Positions 1 to 10,375 of a stretch of 64,000 nucleotides of DNA are shown here, piece after piece. The stretch covers positions 1 to 64,000 of the forward strand of contig JAJQDI010000003.1 of assembly GCA_021202275.1 (NCBI GenBank), written 5' to 3'. A program made the translations under genes and the position numbers. Numbering within the stretch: the stretch's first letter is position 1; each line of letters starts with the position of its first letter. Below the pieces are notes generated by a model. The model saw only the letters and a list, made by a program, of their open reading frames with translations, did not search any database and was not told the origin of the DNA. The DNA comes from Bacteroides sp. (lineage in GTDB: Bacteria; Bacteroidota; Bacteroidia; Bacteroidales; Bacteroidaceae).

Positions 1-284
1 CGTCCTGGGACCTCGGGCCAGACGCCCGTCGAACCCAATATCTCGTCTCCCTCTTTCCAATCACCCCCGCCACGGGCATCCTGCCATTCCGGTTGTTTGT
101 TGCCCAGCGGGCAGGCCCAGTGGCAGAAAGGTACGCCGCAATCCATGCAGCGGGATGCCTGTAGTTTGCGTTCGCGGGTGTTGAGCGTCTGCTCCACCTG
201 GCTGTAGTCCATAATCCGTTCCCGTATGGGCCGGTATCCGGCCTCCTGGCGGGGTATATATAAAAATGCTTTTGGATCTCCCAT
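1..284 (-). CDS. gltD: Glutamate synthase small subunit, N-terminal part (cut by window edge)
   Basis: Reading from an ATG at 284 gives an open frame of 94 codons that runs off the window. It starts MGDPKAFLYIPRQEAGYRP and contains CMDCGVPFCHWACPLGN, the cysteine-rich Fe-S motif at the N-terminus of NADPH-GOGAT small subunits. The small subunit passes electrons from NAD(P)H through Fe-S clusters to GltB for glutamine plus 2-oxoglutarate to glutamate synthesis. It lies 199 nt downstream of gltB on the same strand, the usual partner arrangement. The last 25 or so codons before the edge (for example ARGGGDWKEGDEILGSTG) look less like the family than the first 65, which may be sequence error near an edge. 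The C-terminal FAD/NAD(P) domains are outside the window. Confidence 0.9.
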   Translation of the reverse strand, partial: MGDPKAFLYIPRQEAGYRPIRERIMDYSQVEQTLNTRERKLQASRCMDCGVPFCHWACPLGNKQPEWQDARGGGDWKEGDEILGSTGVWPEVPG

Positions 285-483
285 AATCTGATTTACGATT
301 TACTGATTTACGATGTACGATTTAGTACATGGTAACATCAAAATTTGTTGGTTTTCATACATATATTTTCTTGTGTAGTGTACTGACTCCGATGTTCATC
401 AGAAATCTATTTTCTAACTTCTTGTATTTTAAATCGTACATCATAATTGACTTCGTCGACCGTTGGTTCAGTACATCGTACAT
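285..483. repeat. gltB-gltD spacer bounded by inverted R1 repeats
   Basis: On the minus strand the gltB stop codon TAG is followed immediately by ATGTACGATGTACTGAACC and the segment CCAACGGTCGACGAAGTCA. The spacer ends with iterated AATCGTACATCGTAAATC units directly before the gltD start. The same motif in opposite orientation at both ends makes this an R1-bounded spacer like many others in the window. Confidence 0.7.
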
Positions 484-3400
484 CTAATAGTCTCTCTGCA
501 TATCCGCGATCTTCTGTTGCAGTTTGCGCATCTGCTCCTCCTGCAATACCTTTTTGTATTCGATCGGGACTACCTGGATGAACTGGTCTACGTAGCGGTT
601 CCATTCATCGAGCAGGGTACGTGCCAGTTTCGAACCCGTGTAGAGGTAGTGCTGACGGATGAGTTCGTGCAACTCCTTGCGGTAGTTTGATTCTTCGATC
701 AGGGACAGCTCCACCATCTCCATGTTGCAGAAGTAGTCGAAATTGCCGTTCTTGTTCCAGACGTAGGCCACACCCCCGCTCATACCCGCGGCAAAGTTGC
801 GTCCGGTCTCACCCAGTACTACCACACGACCGCCGGTCATGTATTCGCAGCAATGATCGCCCGCGCCTTCCACTACCGCGATGGCGCCGGAGTTGCGCAC
901 CGCGAAGCGTTCGCCCACGCGGCCGTTGATATAGACCTCACCGCTGGTAGCGCCATAGAGCAGGGTATTGCCCGCGATCGTATTCTTTTCCGCTTCGAAG
1001 TTGCTCCGTACCGGAGGCAATACCGCAATGCGTCCGCCACTCAGGCCCTTGCCCAGGTAGTCGTTGGCTTCCCCTTCCAGTTTGAAGTGAACGCCCGGTA
1101 CCAGGAAGGCTCCGAAACTCTGTCCGGCCGATCCTTTGAACTTGATATGCAGCGTATTTTCCGGCAGTCCCTTTTCGCCGTGGCGGCTGGCAATGACTCC
1201 CGAGAGCATGGCCCCGCACGCGCGGTCTGTGTTGCCGATGGCATATTCCAGCGATACCTCTTTGCCCTGTTCGATGGCTTCCCGGGCTGCGTGGATCATC
1301 TCCACATCCTTCACCGAAGAGATGCCGTGATCCTGATCCGTTGTGTGTAGAATAGCGGCCGGGGAGTCGATGCGGGTCAGTATCTTGCTGAAATCCAGCA
1401 GCGCGTGTTTCTCGTTGCCCGTATCCGGTTTGCGCACGATCAGATCCGTGCGTCCGATGATATCGTCCAGCTTTTCCACGCCGATCTCCGCCAGGTATTC
1501 GCGCACCTCTTCGGCCAGATACGTGAAGAAATTGACCAGGTACTCGCTGCGTCCGTGGAAGCGTTTGCGGAGTTCCTCGTTCTGGGTAGCTACCCCTACC
1601 GGGCAGGTGTTCATGTGGCATTTGCGCATCATCACACAGCCCAGTACGATCAGGGCGGAAGTGGCAAATCCGAATTCCTCCGCGCCCAGCATGGCCATCA
1701 GTACGATGTCCCGTCCGGTTTTCAGTTGTCCGTCTACCTGGAGCATCACCTGTCCGCGCAGTCCGTTGAGCACCAGCGTCTGCTGCGTTTCGCTCAGTCC
1801 CAGTTCCGGAGAGATACCCGCATAGCGGATAGACGAGGCCGGAGAAGCCCCGGTGCCTCCTTCGGCTCCCGAGATCACGATCAGGTCTGCTTTGGCTTTC
1901 GCCACTCCGGCGGCAATGGTACCCACACCACTTTCCGCCACCAGCTTCACACTGATCTTGGCTTTCGGATTCACATTTTTCAGGTCGAAGATCAGCTGTG
2001 CCAGGTCTTCGATCGAATAGATATCGTGATGAGGTGGCGGAGAGATCAGCGAGATACCTGGGATGGAGTGACGTGTTTTGGCAATCACCTCATCCACCTT
2101 ATATCCCGGTAGTTGTCCGCCTTCGCCCGGCTTGGCCCCCTGCGCGATTTTGATCTGTATCTCATCGGCATTCACCAGGTATTCGGTAGTCACTCCAAAG
2201 CGGCCCGAAGCCACCTGTTTGATGGCACTGCGCAGGCTGGTGCCGTCTGCCAGCGGGGTGAAGCGTGCGCTGTCTTCGCCGCCCTCTCCGGTATTGCTGC
2301 GGCCGTGTATTTTGTTCATGGCAATGGCCATGGCTTCGTGTGCCTCCTTGCTGATGGAGCCGTAGGACATGGCTCCGGTGATGAACCGGCGCAGGATATG
2401 CTCTGCCGGCTCTACCCTGTCGATAGCGATCGGGCTGCGTTTGAAGTCGAAGAAATCGCGCAGGAAGATCGGTTTCTCCTTTTCATCCACCAGGCGGGTA
2501 TACTCTTTGAATTTCTTGTAACTTCCCAGGCGGGTAGCCAGTTGCAGGGTGCTAATGGTCTCCGGATTCCAGGCATGCTGCTCTCCGTCTTTGCGGAAGG
2601 CATAGATACCGTCGTTTTTCAGGTGGCTGTCTGTGGCAGCCGTGCCAAAGCCCTCCCGGTGCATAGCCAGCGCGTCGCGGGTCACCTCTTCGAGGCGGAT
2701 ACCACCGATGCCGGAGGCCAGTCCGCCGAAGTAGGCCTTGCTCAGCTCCTCACTCAGCCCCACGGCTTCAAATATCTTCGCACCCCGGTAGGAGCGTATG
2801 GTGGAGATACCCATCTTGCTCATGACCTTGAACAGTCCTTTGCAGATGGCTTTGATGTAGTTCTTTTCGGCGGTGGTGTAGTCGAGCTGGATGTCCTGAC
2901 GGGCCACCAGCTTGTCTAAGATGGCAAACGCCATGTAAGGGTTCAGCGCGCTGGCACCGAAGCCCAGCAACAACGCCGCGTGCATCACTTCCCGGATCTC
3001 TCCCGACTCCACCACCAGGGCGGTCTGCATCCGCTTGCCTACGGAGATCAGGTGGTGGTGCACGGCACTCACCGCCAGCAGGGCAGGAATAGCCGCGTGA
3101 GTCTCACTCACCTCCCGGTCGGTCAGTACAATGTAGTTCACCCCTTCGGTTACCGACTCTTCCGCCCGTTTGCAGAGGTCGCTCAGGGCCTGCTGCATGC
3201 CTGCGCGCCCTTGAGAGGCTTCGAAGGTCATAGGTAGTTTCACCGTATGGAATCCTTTGTAGCGGATGTTGCACAGAATGTCCAGTTGCGCGTTATTCAG
3301 GATCGGGTGGTTGAGGCGCACCATCTTGCAGTGACTCTCGTTGGGTGTGAGGGTATTCATCCCCACCGCTCCGATGTATTCGGTGAGCGACATCACCAGC

Positions 3401-5028
3401 TCTTCCCGGATCGGGTCGATCGGCGGGTTGGTCACCTGGGCAAATTGCTGTCGGAAGTAGTTGTAGAGCAGCTGAGGTTTGTCGGACAACACAGCCAGCG
3501 GCGTATCATTTCCCATGGAGTTGATCGGTTCCGCTCCGGTGGTACTCATGGGCAGGATGATCTTTTCCACATCCTCTTTTGAGTATCCGAAGGTACGGAG
3601 CCGCTGTTCGTAACGATCTACCTGCTGAGAAACCTTACGTCCGGTTTTCAGTTCGTCCAGTTCGATCCGGTTGGTAGACAGCCATTCCCGGTAGGGCCTG
3701 GCCTCTGCCAGTTGCTGTTTCAGCTGGCCGTCGTAGTAGATCTCTCCCTTTTCGGTGTCTACCATCAGGATCTTTCCCGGTTGCAGGCGACCCTTCTCCC
3801 GGATGTCCGAAGGCTCGAAGTCCATCACACCCACTTCCGAAGCTACTACCATCATGTCACTTTTGGTGATCAGGTAGCGGGCCGGACGCAGCCCGTTGCG
3901 ATCCAGCATACCCCCGGCAAAGCGTCCGTCGCTGAACAGCAGTGCCGCCGGGCCGTCCCACGGCTCCATCAGGATCGAATGGTATTCGTAGAAGGCTTTC
4001 AGCTTTTCGCTGATGGGGTTTTTCTCGTTGAACGATTCCGGTACCAGCATGGCCATGGCGTGGGGCAGGCTCATGCCCGACATCACCAGGAATTCCAGTA
4101 CATTGTCCAGTGAGGCGCTGTCGCTCATGCCCGGCTGTATGATGGGACGTATCTGGCGGATGTCTCCCAGGGCGGGCGAAGAGAGTACACTCTCGCGTGC
4201 CTCCATCCAGCCGCGGTTGCCCCGGATGGTGTTGATCTCCCCGTTGTGTGCCAGCAGGCGGAAAGGCTGGGCCAGTCCCCAGGTAGGGAAGGTATTGGTA
4301 CTGAAGCGGGAATGCACCAGGGCCAGTCCGCTGGTGAAGTAAGTATTGGTCAGGTCGGGGTAGTAGGTACGCAGCTGGAGCGACGACAACATCCCTTTAT
4401 ATATAATGTTGCGGGTAGACAGGGAAACGATATAAAAATCATTGCGCGTGGCAATGTCGGAAAGCCGTACCCGGTTCTCGATCCGTTTGCGGATGATGTA
4501 CAACCGGCGGTCTGCTTCGTCTGCCTGGCTGAATCCGGTGATAAATACCTGTTTGATGTCCGGTTCGCTGGCCAGCGCGTCTTTACCTAATATATCCGAA
4601 TTTGTGGGTACGTTGCGCAGGTGCATCAGGTTGAGCCCTTCGCGTTCGATCTCTTCGATCATGATGCCCAATAGCCGCCCCTGGTCTTTTTCGTCTTTAG
4701 GCAGGAAGAGCAATCCTGTACCATAGGTTCCCTTTTCGGGGACAGGGATACCTTGTAATAAAATGAACTCGTGCGGGATCTGTAACATGATACCCGCGCC
4801 GTCGCCGGTTTTGTTGTCTGCCCCTTCCGCCCCGCGGTGGCGCATATTCTCCAGCACCTTCAGTGCCGACTCTACAATGTCGTGTGTTTTTCCCCCGTGA
4901 ATGTTGACCAACATCCCCACGCCACAGGCGTCGTGCTCGTTGGCAGCGCTGTAAAGGCCCAGCTCCCCGGGCATGCGCTGGTAAGGCAATCCTTTTGTTT
5001 CGTTGTTAAAAAGTTCCTGTTTTTCCAT
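484..5028 (-). CDS. gltB: Glutamate synthase (NADPH) large subunit
   Basis: The 1514-residue product has the full GOGAT large-subunit architecture. The N-terminal class II glutamine amidotransferase has its nucleophile at Cys35 (HDACGVGM), so a 34-residue propeptide would have to be removed. A central domain, an FMN-binding synthase domain and a C-terminal beta-helix (GXXGG repeats such as GKGLSGGRIAV) follow. The 3Fe-4S ligands are Cys1131, Cys1137 and Cys1142 (CVMMRKCHMNTCPVG). With GltD it makes two glutamates from glutamine and 2-oxoglutarate in the cytoplasm. Length is normal for the family. It is divergent from glmS across a 498-nt spacer and upstream of gltD. It ends with TAG, showing that TAG is a working stop in this genome. 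Confidence 0.97.
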   Translation of the reverse strand: MEKQELFNNETKGLPYQRMPGELGLYSAANEHDACGVGMLVNIHGGKTHDIVESALKVLENMRHRGAEGADNKTGDGAGIMLQIPHEFILLQGIPVPEKGTYGTGLLFLPKDEKDQGRLLGIMIEEIEREGLNLMHLRNVPTNSDILGKDALASEPDIKQVFITGFSQADEADRRLYIIRKRIENRVRLSDIATRNDFYIVSLSTRNIIYKGMLSSLQLRTYYPDLTNTYFTSGLALVHSRFSTNTFPTWGLAQPFRLLAHNGEINTIRGNRGWMEARESVLSSPALGDIRQIRPIIQPGMSDSASLDNVLEFLVMSGMSLPHAMAMLVPESFNEKNPISEKLKAFYEYHSILMEPWDGPAALLFSDGRFAGGMLDRNGLRPARYLITKSDMMVVASEVGVMDFEPSDIREKGRLQPGKILMVDTEKGEIYYDGQLKQQLAEARPYREWLSTNRIELDELKTGRKVSQQVDRYEQRLRTFGYSKEDVEKIILPMSTTGAEPINSMGNDTPLAVLSDKPQLLYNYFRQQFAQVTNPPIDPIREELVMSLTEYIGAVGMNTLTPNESHCKMVRLNHPILNNAQLDILCNIRYKGFHTVKLPMTFEASQGRAGMQQALSDLCKRAEESVTEGVNYIVLTDREVSETHAAIPALLAVSAVHHHLISVGKRMQTALVVESGEIREVMHAALLLGFGASALNPYMAFAILDKLVARQDIQLDYTTAEKNYIKAICKGLFKVMSKMGISTIRSYRGAKIFEAVGLSEELSKAYFGGLASGIGGIRLEEVTRDALAMHREGFGTAATDSHLKNDGIYAFRKDGEQHAWNPETISTLQLATRLGSYKKFKEYTRLVDEKEKPIFLRDFFDFKRSPIAIDRVEPAEHILRRFITGAMSYGSISKEAHEAMAIAMNKIHGRSNTGEGGEDSARFTPLADGTSLRSAIKQVASGRFGVTTEYLVNADEIQIKIAQGAKPGEGGQLPGYKVDEVIAKTRHSIPGISLISPPPHHDIYSIEDLAQLIFDLKNVNPKAKISVKLVAESGVGTIAAGVAKAKADLIVISGAEGGTGASPASSIRYAGISPELGLSETQQTLVLNGLRGQVMLQVDGQLKTGRDIVLMAMLGAEEFGFATSALIVLGCVMMRKCHMNTCPVGVATQNEELRKRFHGRSEYLVNFFTYLAEEVREYLAEIGVEKLDDIIGRTDLIVRKPDTGNEKHALLDFSKILTRIDSPAAILHTTDQDHGISSVKDVEMIHAAREAIEQGKEVSLEYAIGNTDRACGAMLSGVIASRHGEKGLPENTLHIKFKGSAGQSFGAFLVPGVHFKLEGEANDYLGKGLSGGRIAVLPPVRSNFEAEKNTIAGNTLLYGATSGEVYINGRVGERFAVRNSGAIAVVEGAGDHCCEYMTGGRVVVLGETGRNFAAGMSGGVAYVWNKNGNFDYFCNMEMVELSLIEESNYRKELHELIRQHYLYTGSKLARTLLDEWNRYVDQFIQVVPIEYKKVLQEEQMRKLQQKIADMQRDY

Positions 5029-5526
5029 TCTTCGTTGTCTTAATTGTATGATAATACCTATAAACCTATCAATTTGTTCTGCAAAAATAAGAATTTAACT
5101 TCAAAATGTTAGTATAAATAGGATTTTAGTAGACGAGAATTTTAATTCTTTCGGACGGAACTTACGATTTAATAGGTAAAAAGCAGTGTGAGGTGTGAAA
5201 TTGTAATCAGAATAAAGAGAAAATTCTGTGGATTGTAACTTGTTTCTTTTTGTATTAAAAATAATCAAAGAGTTGGCGTTTTGCTCTCGAAATAATTTTT
5301 TCGTGTGTTTATGTCAAATAATTGATTGTTTTATGAACTTTATGTAATTTGAATTTGTATCTTTGCCAACGAAAAAGAGATTTACGATTTACGGATTTAC
5401 GATGTACGATTTGAGTTACATCATATAGTCATCCATTGATCATAATTTAAATCGTAAATGAATCATACTCTGAATTCTCTAAATCGTAAATTGTAAATTG
5501 TAAATCTGTAAATCGTAAATATAATC
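5029..5526. repeat. gltB/glmS divergent spacer with R1 repeats
   Basis: The first 320 nt are AT-rich with no gene and hold the promoters for both directions. From 5379 the spacer is R1 material: ATTTACGATTTACGGATTTACG and GATGTACGATT at 5381-5412, then the inverse AAATCGTAAAT units at 5450-5520 that run into the glmS start. The R1 block lies downstream of the predicted glmS -7 element, so it would be part of a leader of about 150 nt. Confidence 0.6.
5358..5365 (+). promoter_or_regulatory. Candidate -7 element for glmS
   Basis: TATCTTTG matches the Bacteroidetes -7 consensus TAnnTTTG. No good TTTG -33 box lies at the usual 19-21 nt spacing (nearest is TTATG at 5331), so the call rests on the -7 box and its position in an AT-rich divergent spacer. 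Confidence 0.45.
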
Positions 5527-7371
5527 ATGTGTGGAATCGTAGGTTATATAGGTAAACAGGATGCCTACCCGATCCTGATCAAAGGGCTCAAACGATTGGA
5601 GTATCGCGGATATGACAGTGCGGGGGTAGCATTGATCGCTGACAACCAACAGTTGAATGTATATAAGGCAAAAGGCAAGGTCTCCGAACTGGAAGAGTTT
5701 GTCGCGGAAAAAGATACTTCGGGCCATATCGGCATTGCCCATACCCGCTGGGCTACACACGGCGAGCCCAGTTCGACCAACGCTCATCCGCATTACTCCT
5801 CTTCCGAAACACTGGCGCTTATCCATAACGGTATTATAGAGAACTATGCCTCTCTGAAGGAGAAACTTCAGGCCAAAGGGTATGTGTTCAGAAGCAGTAC
5901 GGACACCGAAGTGCTGGTACAACTCATCGAATATATAAAGGTCACAAACAACCTGGATCTGCTTACTGCTGTGCAACTAGCTCTGCGGGAGGTGATCGGG
6001 GCGTATGCCATTGCCGTATTGGAAAAGAATCATCCGGATGAGATCATCGCGGCCCGCAAGAGCAGTCCGCTGGTGGTGGGTATCGGCAACGGGGAGTTTT
6101 TCCTGGCCTCGGATGCTACTCCTATTGTGGAGTATACCGACAAGGTGGTCTATCTCGAGGACGAGGAGATCGCCGTGATCCGCCGGGATCAGGAACTGAA
6201 AGTGGTGAACCTGCACAATGTGGAGATGCCTCACGAAGTGAAGCATGTAGAGCTCAACCTGGGTCAGCTGGAGAAAGGGGGATACCCGCATTTTATGATC
6301 AAAGAGATCATCGAACAGCCCGATTGTATCCGTGACTGTATGCGGGGTCGCATCAACGTGGAGGCAGACAATGTGGTGCTTTCGGCGGTGATCGACTATA
6401 AAGAGAAACTCCTGAAGGCCAGACGATTTATCATTGTGGCCTGTGGTACCTCCTGGCATGCTGGACTCATTGGCAAGCAACTGATCGAGAGCTTCTGCCG
6501 CATACCGGTGGAAGTGGAGTACGCTTCGGAGTTCCGCTACCGCGATCCGGTGATCGGCAGTGACGATGTGGTGATCGCCCTTTCACAGAGCGGTGAGACG
6601 GCAGATACACTGGCAGCGGTGGAGCTGGCACGCAGCCGGGGAGCTTTCATCTACGGTATCTGTAACGCGGTAGGATCATCCATTCCCCGCGCCACACACA
6701 CCGGGTCTTATATCCATGTAGGGCCGGAGATCGGAGTGGCTTCTACCAAGGCCTTTACGGGGCAGGTGACGGTATTGACGATGTTGGCTCTGACACTGGC
6801 CCGTGAGAAGGGTACTATGGAGGAAGGGACTTTCCTGAGTGTGGTCAGAGAGCTCAGCGAGATACCGGAGAAGATGAAGCAGGTACTCCAACTCAACGAC
6901 TCTATCACGGAGCTTTCCAAGATATTCACCTATGCGCACAGCTTCATCTATCTGGGGCGTGGATACAGCTATCCGGTAGCACTGGAAGGGGCGTTGAAAC
7001 TGAAAGAAATATCCTACATACATGCCGAAGGATATCCGGCGGCGGAGATGAAGCACGGACCCATCGCGCTGATCGACGCGGAGATGCCGGTGGTGGTCAT
7101 CGCTACCCGCAACGGTATGTATGAGAAGGTATTGAGTAATATACAGGAGATCAAAGCCCGGAAGGGACGGGTGATCGCCGTGGTGACGGAAGGGGACGAG
7201 GTTATCAGCCGCATCGCGGACTATTGCATCCAGCTCCCGGCTACGCTGGAATGCCTCGATCCGCTCATTACCACAGTGCCTCTGCAACTGCTTGCGTATC
7301 ATGTAGCGGTATGCAAAGGGTTGGATGTGGATCAGCCACGTAACCTGGCGAAGTCGGTGACGGTAGAATAA
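5527..7371 (+). CDS. glmS: Glutamine--fructose-6-phosphate aminotransferase (isomerizing)
   Basis: The 614-residue protein begins MCGIVGYIG, placing the class II amidotransferase nucleophile at Cys2, as in all GlmS. Two SIS sugar-isomerase domains follow: CGTSWHAG and SQSGETADT in the first, YLGRGYSYPVALEGALKLKE in the second. It ends with the invariant LAKSVTVE. It converts fructose-6-phosphate and glutamine to glucosamine-6-phosphate, the entry to amino-sugar and cell-wall synthesis, in the cytoplasm. Length is typical. It is the reverse reaction partner of the nagB-like deaminase in the PUL. The stop TAA is followed one base later by an R1 repeat. Confidence 0.98.
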   Translation: MCGIVGYIGKQDAYPILIKGLKRLEYRGYDSAGVALIADNQQLNVYKAKGKVSELEEFVAEKDTSGHIGIAHTRWATHGEPSSTNAHPHYSSSETLALIHNGIIENYASLKEKLQAKGYVFRSSTDTEVLVQLIEYIKVTNNLDLLTAVQLALREVIGAYAIAVLEKNHPDEIIAARKSSPLVVGIGNGEFFLASDATPIVEYTDKVVYLEDEEIAVIRRDQELKVVNLHNVEMPHEVKHVELNLGQLEKGGYPHFMIKEIIEQPDCIRDCMRGRINVEADNVVLSAVIDYKEKLLKARRFIIVACGTSWHAGLIGKQLIESFCRIPVEVEYASEFRYRDPVIGSDDVVIALSQSGETADTLAAVELARSRGAFIYGICNAVGSSIPRATHTGSYIHVGPEIGVASTKAFTGQVTVLTMLALTLAREKGTMEEGTFLSVVRELSEIPEKMKQVLQLNDSITELSKIFTYAHSFIYLGRGYSYPVALEGALKLKEISYIHAEGYPAAEMKHGPIALIDAEMPVVVIATRNGMYEKVLSNIQEIKARKGRVIAVVTEGDEVISRIADYCIQLPATLECLDPLITTVPLQLLAYHVAVCKGLDVDQPRNLAKSVTVE

Positions 7372-8178
7372 AGAGATTTACGATGTACGGATTTACGATG
7401 TACGATTGGAGTTACATGTGGTAATTTCAGAGCTGAAGGATAAGAAATGGGGAAACAGAAGTTTTTCTTTAATAAAATCGTAAATCCCTTTGCTGGCCGC
7501 CTGGTTGGCTACGCCGATCTTCGATTGACTTCGTCGACCGTTGGTTCGTAAATCGTTAAATCGTAAATCGTCCAATCGTAAATATCCTTATTGTTCACCG
7601 CTGGTAATTAAAAAGTTATAGGAATTGATAATATACGTTACATCGCCCGGAAGTATACCGGGATAACTCGTTTTTTTGATGTATCTTTACATCCGGAAAT
7701 AAGAAGAAAATAACCTGAAAACACGGGTTTTCAGTCTTGTAAACGGGGGTACAGATGCAAAAACAAAACAGATATGTACGGGAAGACGGGGAAAGTAAGG
7801 CAGTACACAACAGTCTCGGTCGGAAACTGGCCGGAAAGCTGAAAAAACACTTCCGGGGATCAGGCCATCGTCACCTGCAATGCTACAATTGCCGGTTTGA
7901 TCTGACTAGCTTTGAAACTATTCCTTACAACTCCATGGCGTTTCATTCCATCCTGATCACGTTCCGGATGGTTTGCCAGGCTTTGAAATTATAGGTCTCC
8001 TGTAGAGACGTAAGGCTTGCGTCTCAGCATGCCGAATGGGAATGCATATGCAACGCGGAATGGATGTTTTTTGGGACGTACACCGCGGAGACGCAAGGCT
8101 TGCGTCTCTACAAGGATATGTATTCTCTGTAGAAATAAATAAGGAAACAGATTGTATATAATTGGGTAAATCCTCTGT
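7372..8178. repeat. 807-nt spacer with R1, R2 and CCAACGGTCGACGAAG-type repeats
   Basis: R1 starts just after the glmS stop (7375-7412). A block at 7480-7583 reads CTTTGCTGGCCGCCTGGTTG..CGATTGACTTCGTCGACC flanked by AAATCGTAAAT, and is an inverse copy of 18181-18260. Two R2 palindromes follow at 8000-8025 and 8085-8114 (core GAGACGCAAGGCTTGCGTCTC). The middle part (7590-7990) has no convincing gene; a 79-codon frame at 7755 has no recognisable motif. TATCTTTA near 7681 resembles a weak -7 box. Confidence 0.6.
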
Positions 8179-10062
8179 ATGGAACAACTGAAACACGAGT
8201 GCGGGGTAGCCATGATCCGGCTGCTGAAACCGCTGGAATACTACCAGGAGAAGTACGGTACCTGGATGTATGGCCTCAATAAGCCTTACCTGTTGATGGA
8301 GAAGCAACACAACCGGGGTCAAGAGGGAGCAGGACTTGCCTGTGTGAAACTGGAATCTCATCCCGGAGAAGAATATATGTTCCGTGAGCGTGCCACCGGG
8401 TCGGGGGCCATCACGGAAATTTTTCAAAATATACATACCACTTTCAAAGATTTCCCTGCCGGTCAGGTGCAGGACGCGGAGTTTGCCAAGCGCTGCCTGC
8501 CCTTTGCCGGAGAGGTGTACATGGGACATCTGCGCTACAGCACCACCGGAAAGTCGGGCATCAGTTATGTACATCCTTTCCTTCGCCGCAACAACTGGCG
8601 GGCCAAGAACCTGGCACTCTGCGGCAACTTCAACATGACCAATGTAGACGAGATCTTCGCCCGTATCGCCGCCATCGGCCAGCACCCGCGGAAATATGCC
8701 GATACCTACATCATGCTGGAACAGATGGGACACCGTCTGGACCGGGAGGTGGAACGTCTCTATACCCTGGCCGACGCGGAGGGACTGACGGGGATGGACA
8801 TCACCCATTACATCGAAGATCGGATCGACCTGGCCAATGTGCTCCGCAGCTCCAGTAAAGGCTGGGACGGGGGGTATGTGATCTGTGGCCTCACCGGTAG
8901 CGGTGAGTCGTTTGCCGTGCGTGATCCGTGGGGCATCCGGCCTGCCTTCTGGTATGCCAATGACGAGGTCATTGTACTGGCTTCGGAACGTCCGGTGATA
9001 CAGACGGCTTTCGACATCGCGGCAACAGAAATCCGTGAATTACAGCCGGGACAGGCTTTGTTGATCAACAAGCAGGGTAAATACCGTACCAACCAGATCA
9101 ACAAGGCGCGGGAGAAACGCGCCTGCTCGTTCGAACGGATCTATTTCTCCCGGGGAAGCGATGTGGATATCTACCGCGAGCGGAAACTGCTGGGAGAGAA
9201 ACTGGTACCTAACATCCTCAAATCCATAGATAACGACATAGACAACACCGTTTTCTCTTTCATCCCCAATACGGCGGAAGTGGCCTTCTACGGCATGTTG
9301 GAGGGGTTGGATAACTACCTCAACGAAGAGAAGGCACAGCAGATCGCCGCGCTGGGACACCATCCGGATATGGATGAACTGCACCAGATCCTGGCACGGC
9401 GCATCCGTAGCGAAAAGGTGGCGATCAAGGATATCAAACTGCGTACCTTTATTGCCGAGGGAAACAGCCGCAACGACCTGGCGGCGCACGTCTACGACGT
9501 AACCTATGGCAGCCTGCGGCCGGGAGTAGATAATCTGGTGATCATCGACGACAGCATCGTGCGGGGGACTACGCTGAAACAGAGCATCCTGGGGATACTC
9601 GACCGGCTGGGACCGAAGAAGATCATCATCGTTTCCTCTTCTCCGCAGGTACGTTATCCTGACTACTACGGTATCGATATGGCGCGCATGAAGGAGTTTA
9701 TCGCTTTCCGGGCAGCGATCGAGTTGCTCAAGGAGCGGGATATGCGGGATGTGATCGAAGCGGCCTACCGCAAGTCGAAAGAACAGGAGGGGCTGCCCAA
9801 AGAGCAGATGGTCAATTACGTGAAGGATATCTACGCGCCTTTCACCGATGAAGAGGTCTCTGCCAAGATGGTAGAGTTGCTCACCCCTCCGGGATTGCGG
9901 GCGAAGGTAGAATTTGTCTATCAACCGCTGGAGGGCCTGAGACAGGCGTGCCCCCATCATACGGGCGACTGGTATTTCAGTGGCGACTATCCCACACCGG
10001 GTGGGGTGCGGATGCTCAACCAGGCGTTTATCAATTACGTTGAAGATGGATACCAGTTTTGA
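8179..10062 (+). CDS. purF: PurF-type amidophosphoribosyltransferase, long form
   Basis: The 627-residue protein has an N-terminal class II glutaminase with the nucleophile at Cys8 (KHECGVAM), so a short propeptide must be processed. Glutaminase signatures include QHNRGQEGAGLA and YMGHLRYSTTGKSG. A type I phosphoribosyltransferase domain carries the PRPP-binding motif IIDDSIVRGTT at residues 455-465. The family makes phosphoribosylamine from PRPP and glutamine, the first step of purine synthesis. It is about 150 residues longer than classical PurF and is the form found beside carA/carB in Bacteroidetes. Whether it is the main purine enzyme or a paralogue cannot be told from the window. The stop TGA runs straight into R1. 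Confidence 0.88.
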   Translation: MEQLKHECGVAMIRLLKPLEYYQEKYGTWMYGLNKPYLLMEKQHNRGQEGAGLACVKLESHPGEEYMFRERATGSGAITEIFQNIHTTFKDFPAGQVQDAEFAKRCLPFAGEVYMGHLRYSTTGKSGISYVHPFLRRNNWRAKNLALCGNFNMTNVDEIFARIAAIGQHPRKYADTYIMLEQMGHRLDREVERLYTLADAEGLTGMDITHYIEDRIDLANVLRSSSKGWDGGYVICGLTGSGESFAVRDPWGIRPAFWYANDEVIVLASERPVIQTAFDIAATEIRELQPGQALLINKQGKYRTNQINKAREKRACSFERIYFSRGSDVDIYRERKLLGEKLVPNILKSIDNDIDNTVFSFIPNTAEVAFYGMLEGLDNYLNEEKAQQIAALGHHPDMDELHQILARRIRSEKVAIKDIKLRTFIAEGNSRNDLAAHVYDVTYGSLRPGVDNLVIIDDSIVRGTTLKQSILGILDRLGPKKIIIVSSSPQVRYPDYYGIDMARMKEFIAFRAAIELLKERDMRDVIEAAYRKSKEQEGLPKEQMVNYVKDIYAPFTDEEVSAKMVELLTPPGLRAKVEFVYQPLEGLRQACPHHTGDWYFSGDYPTPGGVRMLNQAFINYVEDGYQF

Positions 10063-10375
10063 GATTTACGATTTGACGATTGACGAAGTACGATTTAAAT
10101 TACATCACGCATTGTACATCTGTGGTCGGTACTATCCTTTTGAATGGTGGATGAAATGCTAAAATAGATGGTGAGTGATAATATCTATGGTATATACAGG
10201 TAACTAACTGAATGTACTATCAATCGTAAATCGTCAATGTTCTTTAAGGTGAAAAATCGAATAATAGTCATGATCCAAGAAAGTAAATCGTCAATCTCAA
10301 GTCTTATATACACATGATTTTAACAAATGTGATATCAATCGTACATCGTAAATCTGTAAATCGTAAATATATAAT
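10063..10375. repeat. R1-rich spacer between purF-like gene and carA
   Basis: R1 begins at the TGA stop (GATTTACGATTTGACGATTG). Inverse units lie at 10222-10238, 10284-10299 and 10335-10371 (CAATCGTACATCG, TCTGTAAATCGTAAATATA), the last ending four nt before the carA ATG. The final block is almost identical to the one before glmS. No gene is seen. Confidence 0.65.

Noticed and set aside
853..4590. Several 100-270 codon plus-strand frames opposite gltB
   Set aside because: They are antisense shadows of a high-GC coding gene, with no motifs or signals.
7755..7994. 79-codon plus-strand frame upstream of the purF-like gene
   Set aside because: No recognisable domain, composition like the surrounding spacer.
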